The position numbers and the translations under genes were made by a program. Shown here piece by piece: positions 21,850-33,208 of a stretch of DNA of 64,000 nt. The DNA is from Polyporus tsugae (taxonomy: Eukaryota; Basidiomycota; Agaricomycetes; Polyporales; Polyporaceae). The stretch's first letter is position 1. Every line of letters starts with the position of its first letter. The notes under the pieces were generated by a model. It did not search any database. It saw only the letters and a list, made by a program, of their open reading frames with translations, and was not told the origin of the DNA. The stretch is taken from NCBI GenBank assembly GCA_024305745.1, contig JAHRBS010000012.1:997001-1061000 (forward strand). Direction: 5' to 3'.

Positions 21850-24843
21850 ATGGCCTCGACCGCCGATCGTGTTGGATCCCCACCCCCTCCCGGTCCCCGC
21901 CCCATACGTCGACTACAGGAATCTGTCATCAATCGCATTGCTGCCGGCGAGGTGTGTACTGCTTCAGCTTCGCCATGCGTTCCCATGTGAAGACGCGTGT
22001 CAAGCACAGATCATACATCGCCCCGCGTCCGCACTCAAAGAGCTTATTGAGAACGGCCTTGATGCCGGGGCAACCTCCGTCAAGGTCACAGTCAAGGATG
22101 GCGGCATGAAACTCCTCCAGATTCAAGACAACGGGTCTGGGATCCGGGTGCGTGGCAACAGTCCATATGCACCGAGAACGATAAAGACCTATTCGTTGCC
22201 TCAAGAAAGACGACCTGCCAATCCTAGCGGAACGATTCACCACTTCCAAGCTTTCGACATTCTCCGACTTGAAGCGATTAACGACCTATGGGTTCCGTGG
22301 AGAGGCGCTGGCCTCCATCTCCTATGTGTCCAACTTGTCCGTCATTACAAAGACCAAGGCTGACACCTGCGCCTGGAAGTAGGTTGCCAACCATATCATC
22401 CCAGGACATATTATCCAGCGCTGAATACTTGTCTTCTGCAAGGGCTTATTACGCCGATGGGGCATTGACTCCTGCAAAACCGGGCATGACCGCAGACGCC
22501 AAGCCTTGCGCCGGAAACGACGGTACTACCATCATCGTAAGTATAAATACCCCGAACATGCGCATATATTGATCTGAAATACTTCCGAGGAAGGTAGAGA
22601 ATCTGTTCTACAATACGCCGACCAGGTTGTCGGCTTTACGCGGGTCCTCGGAGGAGTACTCACGAATCCTCGACGTGGTCACAAAATACGCAGTTCACAA
22701 TCCTCACGTATCTTTCACATGTAAGAAGGCACGTAGAATGGACTCTAACGAGCCATACTCTCGAGATGACAATCCGCACAGGTTGGCACACCCTCACCAG
22801 AAGTATCTACGCCGTCGTCATCAACGACTGTCCAAGTCATTCGTCTCCTCTATGGTCAGACGCTGGCGAAAGAATTGCTAACCGTTTCCGTTTCTCCGTC
22901 GGAAAAGGGAAAGACTCGGGCCTCTTCGCCGATGCAGGTCAGCGATGACGAGGACGGTGAAGATGCAGAGGCTTGGAATGCGGAAGCGCATTTCACGAAC
23001 GCCAACTATCGAACGAAGAAAATGGTGTTTTTGCTGTTCATCAATCGTAAGAAGGTTGTTCGTCCAGTCTCGATGCCTATATAACACTGTAAGCAGACCG
23101 ATTGGTGGAATCCTCGAGGATCAAGAAAGCACTCGAAGCCGTGTACAACGGTGTGCTTGCTAAGGGCGCATCCCCTTTTGTCTACCTTAGGTATCTCACC
23201 GCCACTTTGCTGTGACAATTTCGCCTGGAGTTGAATCATCTTCCTGCAGTCTGCAGATTGACCCACGTTCAGTCGATGTCAACGTGCACCCGACCAAGAA
23301 GGAGGTGCACTTTCTCAATGAGGATTCCATCATAGAGCGAATATCGGACGTTGTTCAGCAGGCACTCATCGGGCAAAGCCACTCGAGAACATTTGAATAT
23401 CAGGTATATCAGGCAACCTTTCCACGCTGTTCGAAATCACTGACAAAGGCTTAGACATTATTGACTGGCGGTATCGCTGAGCCTCCTGCTTCACAGTCGC
23501 AGAAAGCCAAGGGTAAGCGCAAAGCGCAACCTGATGACGTAGATGAAGATGAGGGGTCGCCCACGCATAGCCACAGTGGTACTCCAGAGGATGGGGAAGT
23601 TGCCACCGCAGGTACGCTCTTTCTTCCAAACCCGGCCATATGATTGCTGACATCGTCCAGCATCCCAACCTGCAAAACGGAAGGTGTACTCTCACCACAA
23701 AGTCCGGACATCACTCAAGGACAGAACGCTGGATTCTATGTTTCCCATAGCGCACCCATCTCAGCGGCCAAGCAAGGAGAGCGAGGCTGACGGGTTGCCA
23801 TCTCCTGCCACACCTCCCATCCTCAAAACTCAGGGGATCAAGGAATCACAATGTTTTCTCAAATCCGTCAGAGATCTACGTGCGGCCGTCGTGAAAGCCA
23901 AACACAGCCGTCAGTACCACCCCCTTTGGCATTAGCACCTTCCATTACTCCGTCAACCCATGCCACACAACACAGCGATCGGCGCTTGCTAACCGCCTTC
24001 CGCCTTCCCTTCCTTCCCCACAGAACTCGGTGAGATCCTCGCCAAGCACACCTTTGTGGGCGTGGTGGACGCACCGCGGTGCCTGTCCCTCGTGCAACAC
24101 AACACGCGGCTGTACCTTCTCAACCACGGTGCGCTCGCCGCGGAGCTCTTCTACCAGCTCGGGCTCCGCCAGTTCGGCAACCTCTCACGCATCCGGCTCG
24201 ACCCCGCGCCGGATATGCGTACGCTCGTCGCGCTTGCGGTCGATGCGGAGGAGGGTTTAGAGGAGAGTGGGCTTAGCAAGGATGACGTCGTCCAGGTGGG
24301 TGTCTTCACGCTCATCCTTCTGCTCGAACAAAAGCTGACCGAGCTTACCGTGTAGCAAATAGTGGACATTGTGATGGCACGGCGGGAAATGCTCCAGGAG
24401 TATTTCAACATTGGTATTTCGGAGGAAGGGCTGGTCGAGACGCTGCCGATGCTTCTGCGAGACTACACGCCCAACATCGACAAGCTCCCGATGTTCCTCA
24501 TGCGTCTGGGCCCGCAGGTGAGTGCCACGAGGCTATCGCTATACGTCTGTGCGGCTGATCATTTACCGGGCGATGTATGAAGGTGGATTGGACGGCGGAG
24601 CAAGAGTGCTTCGAGAGCTTCCTGCGCGAGCTAGCATTCTTCTACGTGCCCGAGCCCCTCCTCCCCGGCGCGAACATGGACGACGAGGCGCGAGAGGATG
24701 AGAAGGCCATGCTGTGGCAAATCCAGCACGTCCTTTTTCCGGCAATGGCGCGGTACCTGGTTCCACCCAAGACGCTGCTCGACCGTGACGTCGTGCAGGT
24801 GGCTGACCTGCCAGACTTGTATCGGGTGTTTGAGAGATGCTAG
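21850..24843 (+). CDS. MLH1: DNA mismatch repair protein MLH1
   Basis: MutL homologue; forms MutL heterodimers with PMS1 or MLH3 in post-replicative mismatch repair and meiotic crossing-over. Thirteen exons: 21850-21951, 22010-22147, 22206-22378, 22443-22536, 22594-22732, 22801-23046, 23097-23190, 23250-23403, 23455-23611, 23661-23909, 24024-24295, 24356-24517, 24583-24843; 746 residues. GHKL ATPase motifs are intact: [12 protein letters not shown] (about 46), DNGSGI (about 76) and [14 protein letters not shown] (about 104). [12 protein letters not shown] is near 340, then a Ser/Asp-rich linker, then the dimerisation domain ([20 protein letters not shown]). The protein ends in the invariant VFERC. 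Intron 22733-22800 is placed by frame; a second acceptor at 22780 does not keep the frame with a GT donor. Confidence 0.96.
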
Positions 24844-25136
24844 GCATCACAGTTTAATATCTTGCTCTAGTCCAGTTGTACGATGCAGGGTGAGGTTGTA
24901 TATATACATACATAGCTAGATAATGTACAGTAGTGCCGAGTAGTAGCTGCAATAACCGTAAGTTCGTATTCGCGGCCACGCGTTTGTCATATAATGACCC
25001 CTCCACATAGCAACGATTAAATGCCGCCAGATTCTGGGGACGTCTCAACAGCAGCAATAGCCGCACAGACCGACACTCCTAAATCCATTAGCCATGCATC
25101 TCCGTATTAACGGACGCGAAGAGAACAAGAGAAGAA

Positions 25137-26071
25137 TTAATCCATGTCCATGGCGTCTGGTATGGGTGCGTCGAGATCGTCGAAGTCGCTTAGGCTCCAG
25201 ATGTCCTCAACTCGGAGGTCGTCAAGGTTCAGCTCGGCCTCCGCGGCATAGGCCTCGAGTTCCTCGTCCAGTAGGTCATCTGGCTCTGTGGAGAATGGCG
25301 CAGGTCCTGAGGTGACCGGAGAATCAGGTCCCGTTCGAAGCCGTACAAGTCAGAGGGACGTACCGTTCAGCTCGGTCTCCCACGATTGAGGGTCTTCCAT
25401 GTCAGGGTCGAAGGACGACCCGACATCATGTGCGTACGAGAGACGATAGGCGTGGCGCTGCTTGCGCTTCGTGCTTTCCACAATGCGGCGGAACAGCTAC
25501 GGCGCAGATTGCAGGCGTCAGCATCATCTCCGCACTCACAATCCACACGCAGCGGCGGCGATAGTGGGCAATAAGGCAATAGAGCGGAACCGACCAGACG
25601 TACCTCGTCGTTGAGCATCGTGTCCTCCTCTTCGTCGTCCTCGTCCATCATCTCCTCCATGCCGTCGCTGCTCCGGTCGCTGCTGAGGTGGCGGCTGCCC
25701 CGCGTCAGCGCGCGGTCGCGTTTCTGCGCCGCCCGCTCTAGGCAGCGCGCTTTGAGCCGCTCGCGGAGGAAGGTCTTCCGATGTGGCTCTTCCGTTGCTG
25801 CGGCACCCTCGGTCGAGCTCCCCTGCACGAAGACGTTCGCGTTGGGGGTGGAGCGGTGACGCGTGTTGTGAGTGGGTGTGTCTCGGGAACGAGGGGTGTT
25901 GAACGGATTGGCTTTGTAGCTCAGGCGACGACGCGCCTGGGCGGAGGCAGCCGGGGAGGAGGCGGGGCTTGCGAGGGGTGATGAACGGACCGGCGGATGG
26001 GAGTAGCCCGTTGGCGAGGAGTATGGAGAGCGTTTGGGCGTTGTCGGAGGCATGTATATTGCGGTCTGCAT
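25137..26071 (-). CDS. Unrecognised fungal protein with acidic C-terminus, 256 residues
   Basis: Three exons on the minus strand: 26071-25604, 25496-25364, 25306-25137. The ATG at 26071 is used; a second in-frame ATG at 26053 (MPPTTPKRSPYSSP) is as likely. The N-terminal half is basic and Ser/Pro/Arg-rich with TP and SP sites. Then come a strong acidic block (MEEMMDEDDEEEDTMLNDE), a basic patch ending exon 1 and opening exon 2 (LFRRIVESTKRKQRHAYRL), and a very acidic tail (DDLLDEELEAYAAEAELNL, SLSDFDDLDAPIPDAMDMD). No known domain seen. Multiple CDK-type S/T-P sites and a promoter with MluI-box-like sites hint at a cell-cycle role, which is inference only. Confidence 0.7.
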
Positions 26072-26150
26072 GTCTGCGTCCGAGTTTCGTCAGGGAGTGG
26101 TTGCAGTGGTTAGGGAAGGAGGTGAAAGCTGCAGCAGCGCAGGCGCCAAG

Positions 26151-26225
26151 ACGCGTTGACGTGAGAGGGCGTGTGACTTCAACAGAGCGCGTCACGCGTC
26201 ATTCACGTGACTGTGCATCACGTGA
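26151..26225 (-). promoter_or_regulatory. Cluster of ACGCGT and TCACGTGA motifs upstream of the 25137-26071 gene
   Basis: ACGCGT (the MluI cell-cycle box core) occurs at 26151-26156 and 26194-26199. The palindrome TCACGTGA (bHLH E-box type) occurs at 26203-26210 and 26218-26225. All four lie 80-155 bases before the ATG at 26071. The motifs are seen directly; factor binding is inferred. Confidence 0.5.
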
Positions 26226-26670
26226 CTAGGATGAACCACCGAAGCCCATAACGGGCAAGTCGGGCATTCCAACTCTCACCCTCACCCTCAGCTGCTTCCC
26301 GTTTCAATACAAACCGGTGCTACCTCCGGTGTTGTGCACACACAATCAATGCTCCAGACTGCCCGTGGTCCGAACCAGACATGAAGGATTGTTACAAAAA
26401 GTGTTACACACTTCTTCGTCAGGAATTCGCCGCCCTGCAACTCTAGCTTGAAGGCTCGGAACTTCGAATTGGAGCTGCAACAGTTTGGCATACCGGTCTC
26501 ACCTCACGAGGCTGGCCAATCTAATTACTCATCATGGTTTACCCCGCCTGTGGTTGTCATCTGAATGTAAGTGACGATCTTTACGTTTGCGAGCTGGCCC
26601 TATGACAATTTTTGGTTCCAAGCTACGAGCCTCGAGGATGCATGTTCCGTCCGCCTGACAGCGTCTCCTG

Positions 26671-26802
26671 CAGCTCATGGTAACCTCCTGGTTGTTTCGT
26701 AACTTACCACGCCCAGGAAATTTACCCCGATCCGATCATGGCGTTCGGCGTAGCGTCCCGAGAAGACAGTATGGGAGATACGGTAGCATAATAATATTCG
26801 GT
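26671..26802 (+). pseudogene. Cytochrome P450 heme-region relic
   Basis: After an intron-like stretch ending at 26715, the sequence reads EIYPDPIMAFG, which matches P450 text just before the heme loop (xIYPDP ... DPxxAFGFGRR). In a shifted frame it goes on as GVRRSVPRRQYGRYGSI, matching the heme-binding FGxGRRxCPG loop with the cysteine changed to Ser and the Gly to Arg. The piece is short, lacks the 30-40 residues normally between the two motifs, and changes frame, so it is a remnant. Confidence 0.45.
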
Positions 26803-28043
26803 GAGTGCCGTTCATACAAAAAGCGTCTATCTGCTGCCAATCTTTTCCTTCGCCTCCTGCTTTCATTCAACCTGCACCCTCTTGCCGCAATCTTCGCATT
26901 GCGACCATATCATAGCAATCTATGGATGGACATGAAGATCAGCACGAAGGCAATATGCCGGTCCCGGTCCCTGTTCGGAATCTCTTCATATTTCTCGGGA
27001 AGAAAGCTGCGCAACATCAACGATTTCGTATGTCATCATTGTCTAGTTCTATTAATCTTAACCTAGTATGTTGTTTTATCCTATATGCCCTAAATCCTGT
27101 CCCCCATGTATCCGGCCACTTTCTTTTCTGCGGTGTTAAGGTTCCGCTGACTGATTTCTATCGTCCCAGCATCGTCGAAGACCTGTCGTCGTATCGCGTT
27201 GAGGTCCCACCATCGTGACAACTTCATGTTGCACTTAGACAATAGTGAGGTCATGTTTACGTAGTACCCGCTCCACTCATACATTCCACCGACAAAGTTA
27301 TGTCCTGCGGTGAAGTTCCTCCTCAACCATGTCGCCAACGCGTTCCACCGTGATGGGCGCTGAGTCGCTCGCCACATAGCCGTAAGCGATATACTTGTTC
27401 CATAGGTGTCTTCCACCCACTTATGTTTTAGTGTGTTGTAGGATATCGGGGGTTTAACGTTCTTCCGCCGCTCCGAAGCCCATCTCTTCGGAGGACCGCC
27501 TCGCCGTACTATGAGGTGAGGGCGGTATGATGAGAGTCATGGGGCTGTCGAGGCAGTGAAGCGCGCTGTGCTGGAATACCAAGTACTAGTATGGTAGTCG
27601 ATCGAAACTGCGAGTCCCGTACATATTTCTATCATAACACCAGCTCAGCTCGGGAATCGCGTTCCTCATCTCGCTTCCTCTCGTTCTCTCACAAACAGTG
27701 CCTCCGTCGGCTCGCTCCCTTTGCCATCGTTCCTTTCGCCTAACCACTGCACCTCATTCCCCAATGGTTGCATACGGCCCCAGTGAAGACATATCCCTTC
27801 CCGGTCCTTACCGTCACCCGTCTTCCGACGACGAAAGTTCAAAGTACGTCGCCTGCTAATTTTGACTGAACATTTTATTCGGCCTTTCATGGCATGAAGC
27901 CATTGACTCTTCTGTGGCTATTTTTGCTTCATTCTCCTGCCAGTATCACTTGTTCCCATTCCCCTTCGCTCCGGTGTCCAAAGCCGTACCTCGATGATCC
28001 CCCTCACTTGCTTCCGAGTCTGTCGCTATCAAACTCACTCATC
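26803..28043. other. Intergenic region without a recognised gene
   Basis: About 1.2 kb. No ORF reads as a known family. The last 150 bases are the pyrimidine-rich leader of the first zinc-finger gene; an in-frame ATG at 27894 lies in this leader. Confidence 0.5.
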
Positions 28044-28937
28044 ATGACGTCGTCTAGCACGGTATTCAGTACCAGCGGCATACCAAATGAACACCACTCT
28101 CATCACGTTGAAGCCCTTCCCCCGTACGTATCAGTGCCCTGCTCTCTCCATAATGTTACTCATCGACTGCTATGTAGGACTCATGGTTACTGGTACAATG
28201 TGAACGACCTCGAGGGCGGCAACCATGATTTCGACAGCTCCTATGGCACTAGGACTGAAAATGACCAGGTTACCCCTTACGATGCTGCTTATACAGAGGG
28301 GGCTCTCTGGAATGTCGACCTTGTGCTGCCTCCAAGCCATGTGGCCACTATTCACACTATCCTTTATCCGAGCTCGGCATCCTCCCTTCCAGCGAACGGC
28401 ATTCATTACGATCCACCTCCATACTCACCCTCAGGGATTCCTTTTATCTCCCCCTCACCGCTTGCTCGGGTCCAAGAGCTCTCACAGACTCGAGCGACGT
28501 TCTCAGGCCACGAACTACGCTGCCAGTGGGGGACTCCGGCCTGCGGCCAAGGACTGGGCGACGGCTCCAGCGCCACCGTCCGCGCCCACCTCCGCGACGC
28601 CCACGGCATCGACCTTGGCGCGGGGACGCACAACGCGAAACGTGCGAGTGCCCACTGCCTCTGGGACGGGGAGTGTTCCCGCACCTCGGAGCTCATTCTC
28701 CTCTCAGGGATGGGCAAGCACGTCGCGACGTGCCACCTGAAGACCACCCGCCTCTCGTGCGCGTCCTGCGGGCAGACGTTCAGCCGCCAGGACTCGCTCA
28801 CGCGCCACGCGTATCTGTACTGTCGTACCTTGAAACGGGTGGAGGGTTGCAGTGAAGGCGAACCGAAACCGGGGCGGTCGCAGAAGGCTTTGACGATGGC
28901 GGCGGCAACGGCTCCCCACAACGGGTGCGTGTGCTAG
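28044..28937 (+). CDS. Three-finger zinc protein, copy 1 of a local family
   Basis: Two exons, 28044-28123 and 28178-28937; 279 residues. The 54-base intron keeps the frame and holds no stop, so an unspliced reading from 28044 or 27894 is also open. The N-terminal half is Ser/Pro/Tyr/His-rich. The C-terminal half has three zinc fingers: the first begins RCQWGTPACGQG and ends H-x4-H; the second begins HCLWDGEC and ends GKHVATCHLK; the third, SCASCGQTFSRQDSLTRH, is closed by Cys (C-x2-C-x12-H-x4-C). Finger order, the GKHxAxCHL block and the C2HC last finger are shared with the genes at 33209 and 38027. A DNA-binding regulator is likely; the target is unknown. Confidence 0.8.
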   Translation: MTSSSTVFSTSGIPNEHHSHHVEALPPYVSVPCSLHNVTHRLLCRTHGYWYNVNDLEGGNHDFDSSYGTRTENDQVTPYDAAYTEGALWNVDLVLPPSHVATIHTILYPSSASSLPANGIHYDPPPYSPSGIPFISPSPLARVQELSQTRATFSGHELRCQWGTPACGQGLGDGSSATVRAHLRDAHGIDLGAGTHNAKRASAHCLWDGECSRTSELILLSGMGKHVATCHLKTTRLSCASCGQTFSRQDSLTRHAYLYCRTLKRVEGCSEGEPKPGRSQKALTMAAATAPHNGCVC

Positions 28938-31900
28938 TTGAGTCACTGGGACGGGGCGCTGGCAGCGCTCGCCCCTAGCTGGTGTCAAGGAAGCTGACCT
29001 CTCCGTGTGGCGTTGCTAGGAACTTCACTAGGACTAGTGCTGGCGTCTGACGCTCTGCAGCTGGGACGACAGACCGCTCTATACCAAGATCGGACTGCAG
29101 CCTGTCAGGTCCAAGTCCTGGGCGAACCTTGAGGCCGGGCCTTGCTGGCAACCGCACTAGAGCTCCCACTTTATGCTGTAGGCTATGCAGTTACTAGGGC
29201 TCCGACTGACACGTTCTCGTTCGATTATTCAAAACTTCCCCTGAGTCTTTTAGCATACCTAGTCTGGTGGCAGTCTCATGCTAGAAGCCGCTTGCCTTCC
29301 CAATTGCTCATCATGACTGACCTCTTCTGATCCAATCTGTGCCAGTGGCCGCCAAACGATACGCTCCCCCTGGCTATTGCATCGCTGTATGATATTACAT
29401 CTGCTAGACCGGTACATTACAGGCTATGCTTCTAATACCGGCCATGTGCCAGTATGAATTTACTGTACTCAATGTTCCCGCATCTTCACTGCATGCCAGT
29501 GTCCGTCCTCATCAGCCTTTCGCCATCTACCGCAGCAGTACACCCTAGCATCACTAGGCGAGACGCGGCGGACGAGCCCCAACCGCCTCGTATCAGACAC
29601 GAGAGACGAACTTTCGGTCTTGATCAATTCGGAACGTCAACACTCAAGGAGCAAAGTGCTACCTATCACAGTTGCGTTGAAGCTCGGACGACGTTCCTAG
29701 GAGCTGCGATGGTTGGGCCCCATTATGTACGGCACACTCCAAGCTCATGGATATCGATCTCAGTTCCTCCAAGGGACTCCATGTGCAGTCCAGAAACCTG
29801 CGCCTGCACGAATACTTACGCGGGCATCACTGACGGTCGTATAGGCTATCGCGTCGCTGCTAAGATGCGCCCGCGCGCGCCGCGTACATGGACCCACAAA
29901 TCCCGCCGCTATCGTCAATATCTGGATCCCTTTCGGGAGAATCCATCAGATTGGATTCGATCATCCGACCGCGCCTCCGAACTTGCGCGGGCCGTTGGCC
30001 CTCGAGCCGGGACTCGCGACGCCGCTGAGAATTAATTCCATGCATGGTATCATACTTCGCCTACATCTGATCAACAGCGTGCTCTGAGATGATGCTATCT
30101 ATGTACGATGTACCAATCTTAGAGTCCGTTCGCGTAGCTCTCAGCGAGACACGTTGATCAGAGGAGCTTTGGACAGTGGACTGGCACGCGGCGACGTCCA
30201 CGGTTAACGTTGACGTTGAACGGTTGAACGTTGAAACGTTGAATGGCCGAATGGGAACGTCGCGGGGGAGCTGCCAGGCCTGTGGATATCCCGTTCCGAT
30301 ACTCCGCGTACACTATCCATTGTCCTGGAAAAGTCGTCAGGATATCTCGTCGTGCTGTACTAAGGCTATACGACCCGCATATGAAGCCGATCGCGTGACA
30401 CCTCGAACCACAACAACCTGTGCCGCCGTCGCACTGCCGCGATCGCTACTAGCAGGTTCGGGAACGCTCCGATCGCGAGTCGACGACTAGAACATTCATG
30501 ATTTTGGCCGACGGCACTGAGGGGCATGTTGGTATCGGTATCACGAGAAGGTGTTTGCGGATACACGGCAATAGAGATGTTTGGATGGAACTTCGGCATC
30601 TTTATGCGCCTCGAAGGTCGCGCGTGTATGCCGCTCTCTTCCGAGACGACCGTTCGCAACCCTTGGCTGGGGCTATGCGCTTCTACCCGAGGCTCCTCGC
30701 TCGCGAGGTTGTGGCGCTGCAGAGGCACCGGTGGGACGCCCTCAAGGTGGGAGGCAGTCAACGTCGAGTTAACTTTCACTGCGCGCGGCGGCAAGACGGT
30801 CGAGTCTGAGGCAGTCAAATATTAATGCGTAGCCATGCTTCATGGTTGAAGACGACTTTGATGAACCGTACATACTTTGATCCGTTCACACGTCGGACAT
30901 CGGGGTCGCTAGATGTTTAACGGACGCCAATTCTATCCCCGGGACCCGGAGGACAATCCTCTCTTGCCGAATTCCATTATCTGAATGCGAAGAGGTGTGT
31001 ATGTACGTAGATACGATCATAAGCGTACTGGATGACGGCCCGGGACACAACGAGCTGTGTTCTTCTGCCGTGACCAATGTCCGCATCGAAAGTTCCCCAG
31101 AATAAGTTCAAACCTTGCGCATGTCCATGGGACGCACCCAGACAACGCGTGCATTTCATAGTACGGGACCACAAGCACTACATTGCGCGAAGGCGTCCAT
31201 GGATCATGAACGGCTTCTAATGAACTGTGAGCGTCGCTCTGGGCATGAAAGTACGGTTGCTGGAAGGACGGTGCGAACTTCGATCGCGTAACTGGACGGA
31301 TGCGTTCGCTCAGAATCGAAATGAGTGCCACCTGCTCTCCCGCGCGCCGCCTTCGGCCAGCGTTCGATGCCATTAAAAACTGTTATCCAGGTACGTAGCG
31401 CGACAGATGGCGCCAGCGGACGTGAGAGCCGCACATCCAAAGATGTCAAGAAAACGCCTCCGCGGCGCGAAGGCGCCCATCCAAGCCGAACGCTGCGCTA
31501 CCGGGAGCGGAGAAAGGAAGCCCGGGTGGCACGTCGAGGCGAATGGGGAGCACGAACAAGTATTCCTAGCGCAATTGTAGGAGACCCTGAGCATTGTTCC
31601 GCACCCAGGTTCTTCGATACGCTGGGATGACAGGTTGATAGAGTCTAGGCGTCGGAAGGCAAGGTGCGATGAGCACGGATGGCGACAGGATATCCTGTCG
31701 GAGGAGTTGGAAGATCAAGTTGACTTATTTATTGGTCTGGTGCCACCGAGGCGTCGCAGGCCCTGGGGACGCGATTGGAGGACAAGGGACAGGGCACCCG
31801 CGTCTGCGACTGGGCCTCCGATTTAGGCAGGTTGAGGTACCCTTTGAATGGACGTGCACTGACCAACGAATCGACAGAAAATCCGACTGGGAAGCAACAC

Positions 31901-33104
31901 TATCATCTGAGATGACCGAGAATCGCGGAGCAGTGAGATATCTGAAGCTTACAAGAAGCATGGCGTTTTTCATGGAGGGTGCCGGGTGCGCCGGAGGAAT
32001 ATCAGGAAGGCCGTGAGCGCATCGCGGGGAGATGGGAGGGAATGTTAGGAAGATGACATGGACTGTTGAGGCGACGCTGAGGCTTGGGGCGGCTGCCAAC
32101 GTCGACGAGTGTCCCAACGTCGCTCGGCTGCGCTGGGACTCGCCGGAGACGCTGTGCAGCCGCCTATCGGGATATCGCCGCCCGGGGAGACCCGGGGTGA
32201 GTACAGCGCCAGGGCATGATCTTGCTCGTGGCATGCGCCGCGCACTCGTTCGTTACTTGGACTTGTACCGCCATCATGTACTCTCGAACTGTTGTTAGTT
32301 CCCCCGTCTGCACTCGGTCCATTCATCCTTGAGGCTTGCGCTTGACGGGCCTGTCTCTGGGGGCAGTTCTGACCGTTCTTCGTAGGTCTCCTTGCCCCAA
32401 ATTCGAAGGGCCCCTTCCTGAGCACAGGCTTAGGCTGCTTCATGCCCCTCTGTCGATCGCCTTTACAGTTCTTCTAGTGAATCTTGTTGTACCTTCGCTC
32501 TCTCCTGTGTGGCTGTGGGGACTGCCTTAGCCCATGGATCACGTTGGCATCACTAAGGGGTGGTGCGCTGGCAAGGCCTAGATTTTGCACACTGTAATCA
32601 TGATAGGAAAGCTAGTTGGTGTCTGAGTGCTACTCTGTCGTCTCCTTCCAGCACCTGGGCGTCGTTCTTGGTGCTAGCGTGGTGCTCATGCCTCAGGCTA
32701 GGTCGTGGCAAATCGACCGGACCGACCTGATGATCGAATCGCTTCACGCGCCGTCGCCGGTGCTCAGGTTGATCTGCAACGCAGAGGTCTGGTGCGCACG
32801 CCGCAGAATCAGAGAACACCTACCGAGTTCGTTCTTTGGCGCCTTTGTATTCGGGTTCTCTGTTCGAGAGACCGTGGACATGCTCCGATTTTTGAGTCGC
32901 CGCACGGAGCCTCGCGTCTACCCGGCCGGTATCAGCAAAACGACGCGACACTATGTAAGGCATGCTATTTGTCCGCAATCGTCACCTCGCACTCCTGTGC
33001 TCCCCTCCTCCTCCTCCTCGCCTCTTGCTCGTCGGTGTTGCGCTGCCTTTCACTGTATCACTACAGACGCGAGGTGGTCCGTCCAGACACATCCACTCTC
33101 CATC
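28938..33104. other. Gene-poor spacer between zinc-finger copies 1 and 2
   Basis: About 4.2 kb. Open frames occur on both strands because the DNA is GC-rich, but none shows a domain, a credible exon chain or compositional evidence of a gene. A cluster of GTTGA units lies at 30204-30243 (separate entry). No transposon ends recognised. Confidence 0.5.
30204..30243. repeat. Cluster of five GTTGA-type units
   Basis: Five GTTGA units, four of them inside CGTTGA, stand within 40 bases in the same direction, with unit starts about 6-8 bases apart. Too short for a minisatellite; could be slippage or a protein-binding cluster. Confidence 0.6.
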
Positions 33105-33112
33105 TATAAAAG
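33105..33112 (+). promoter_or_regulatory. TATA box of zinc-finger gene copy 2
   Basis: TATAAAAG, 97 bases before the exon 33209 ATG, at the usual fungal distance. Confidence 0.55.
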
Positions 33113-33208
33113 TTCTGCACCACGCAGTCTGGGCGCGAAAAATCCCCGCTCGCTCTCTGGAACCCAACTATAACGTCAGCCATCACCTCGCTTCTCCCGC
33201 CATCGACC

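Noticed and set aside
27894..28043. In-frame upstream ATG extending zinc-finger copy 1 by 50 residues
   Set aside because: The extension is a pyrimidine-rich leader that reads as low-complexity Leu/Ser/Pro. The ATG at 28044 is a better start.
30366..32234. Several open frames of 100-170 codons on both strands
   Set aside because: They overlap each other in many frames, as expected in GC-rich DNA with few stops, and show no domain or exon logic.
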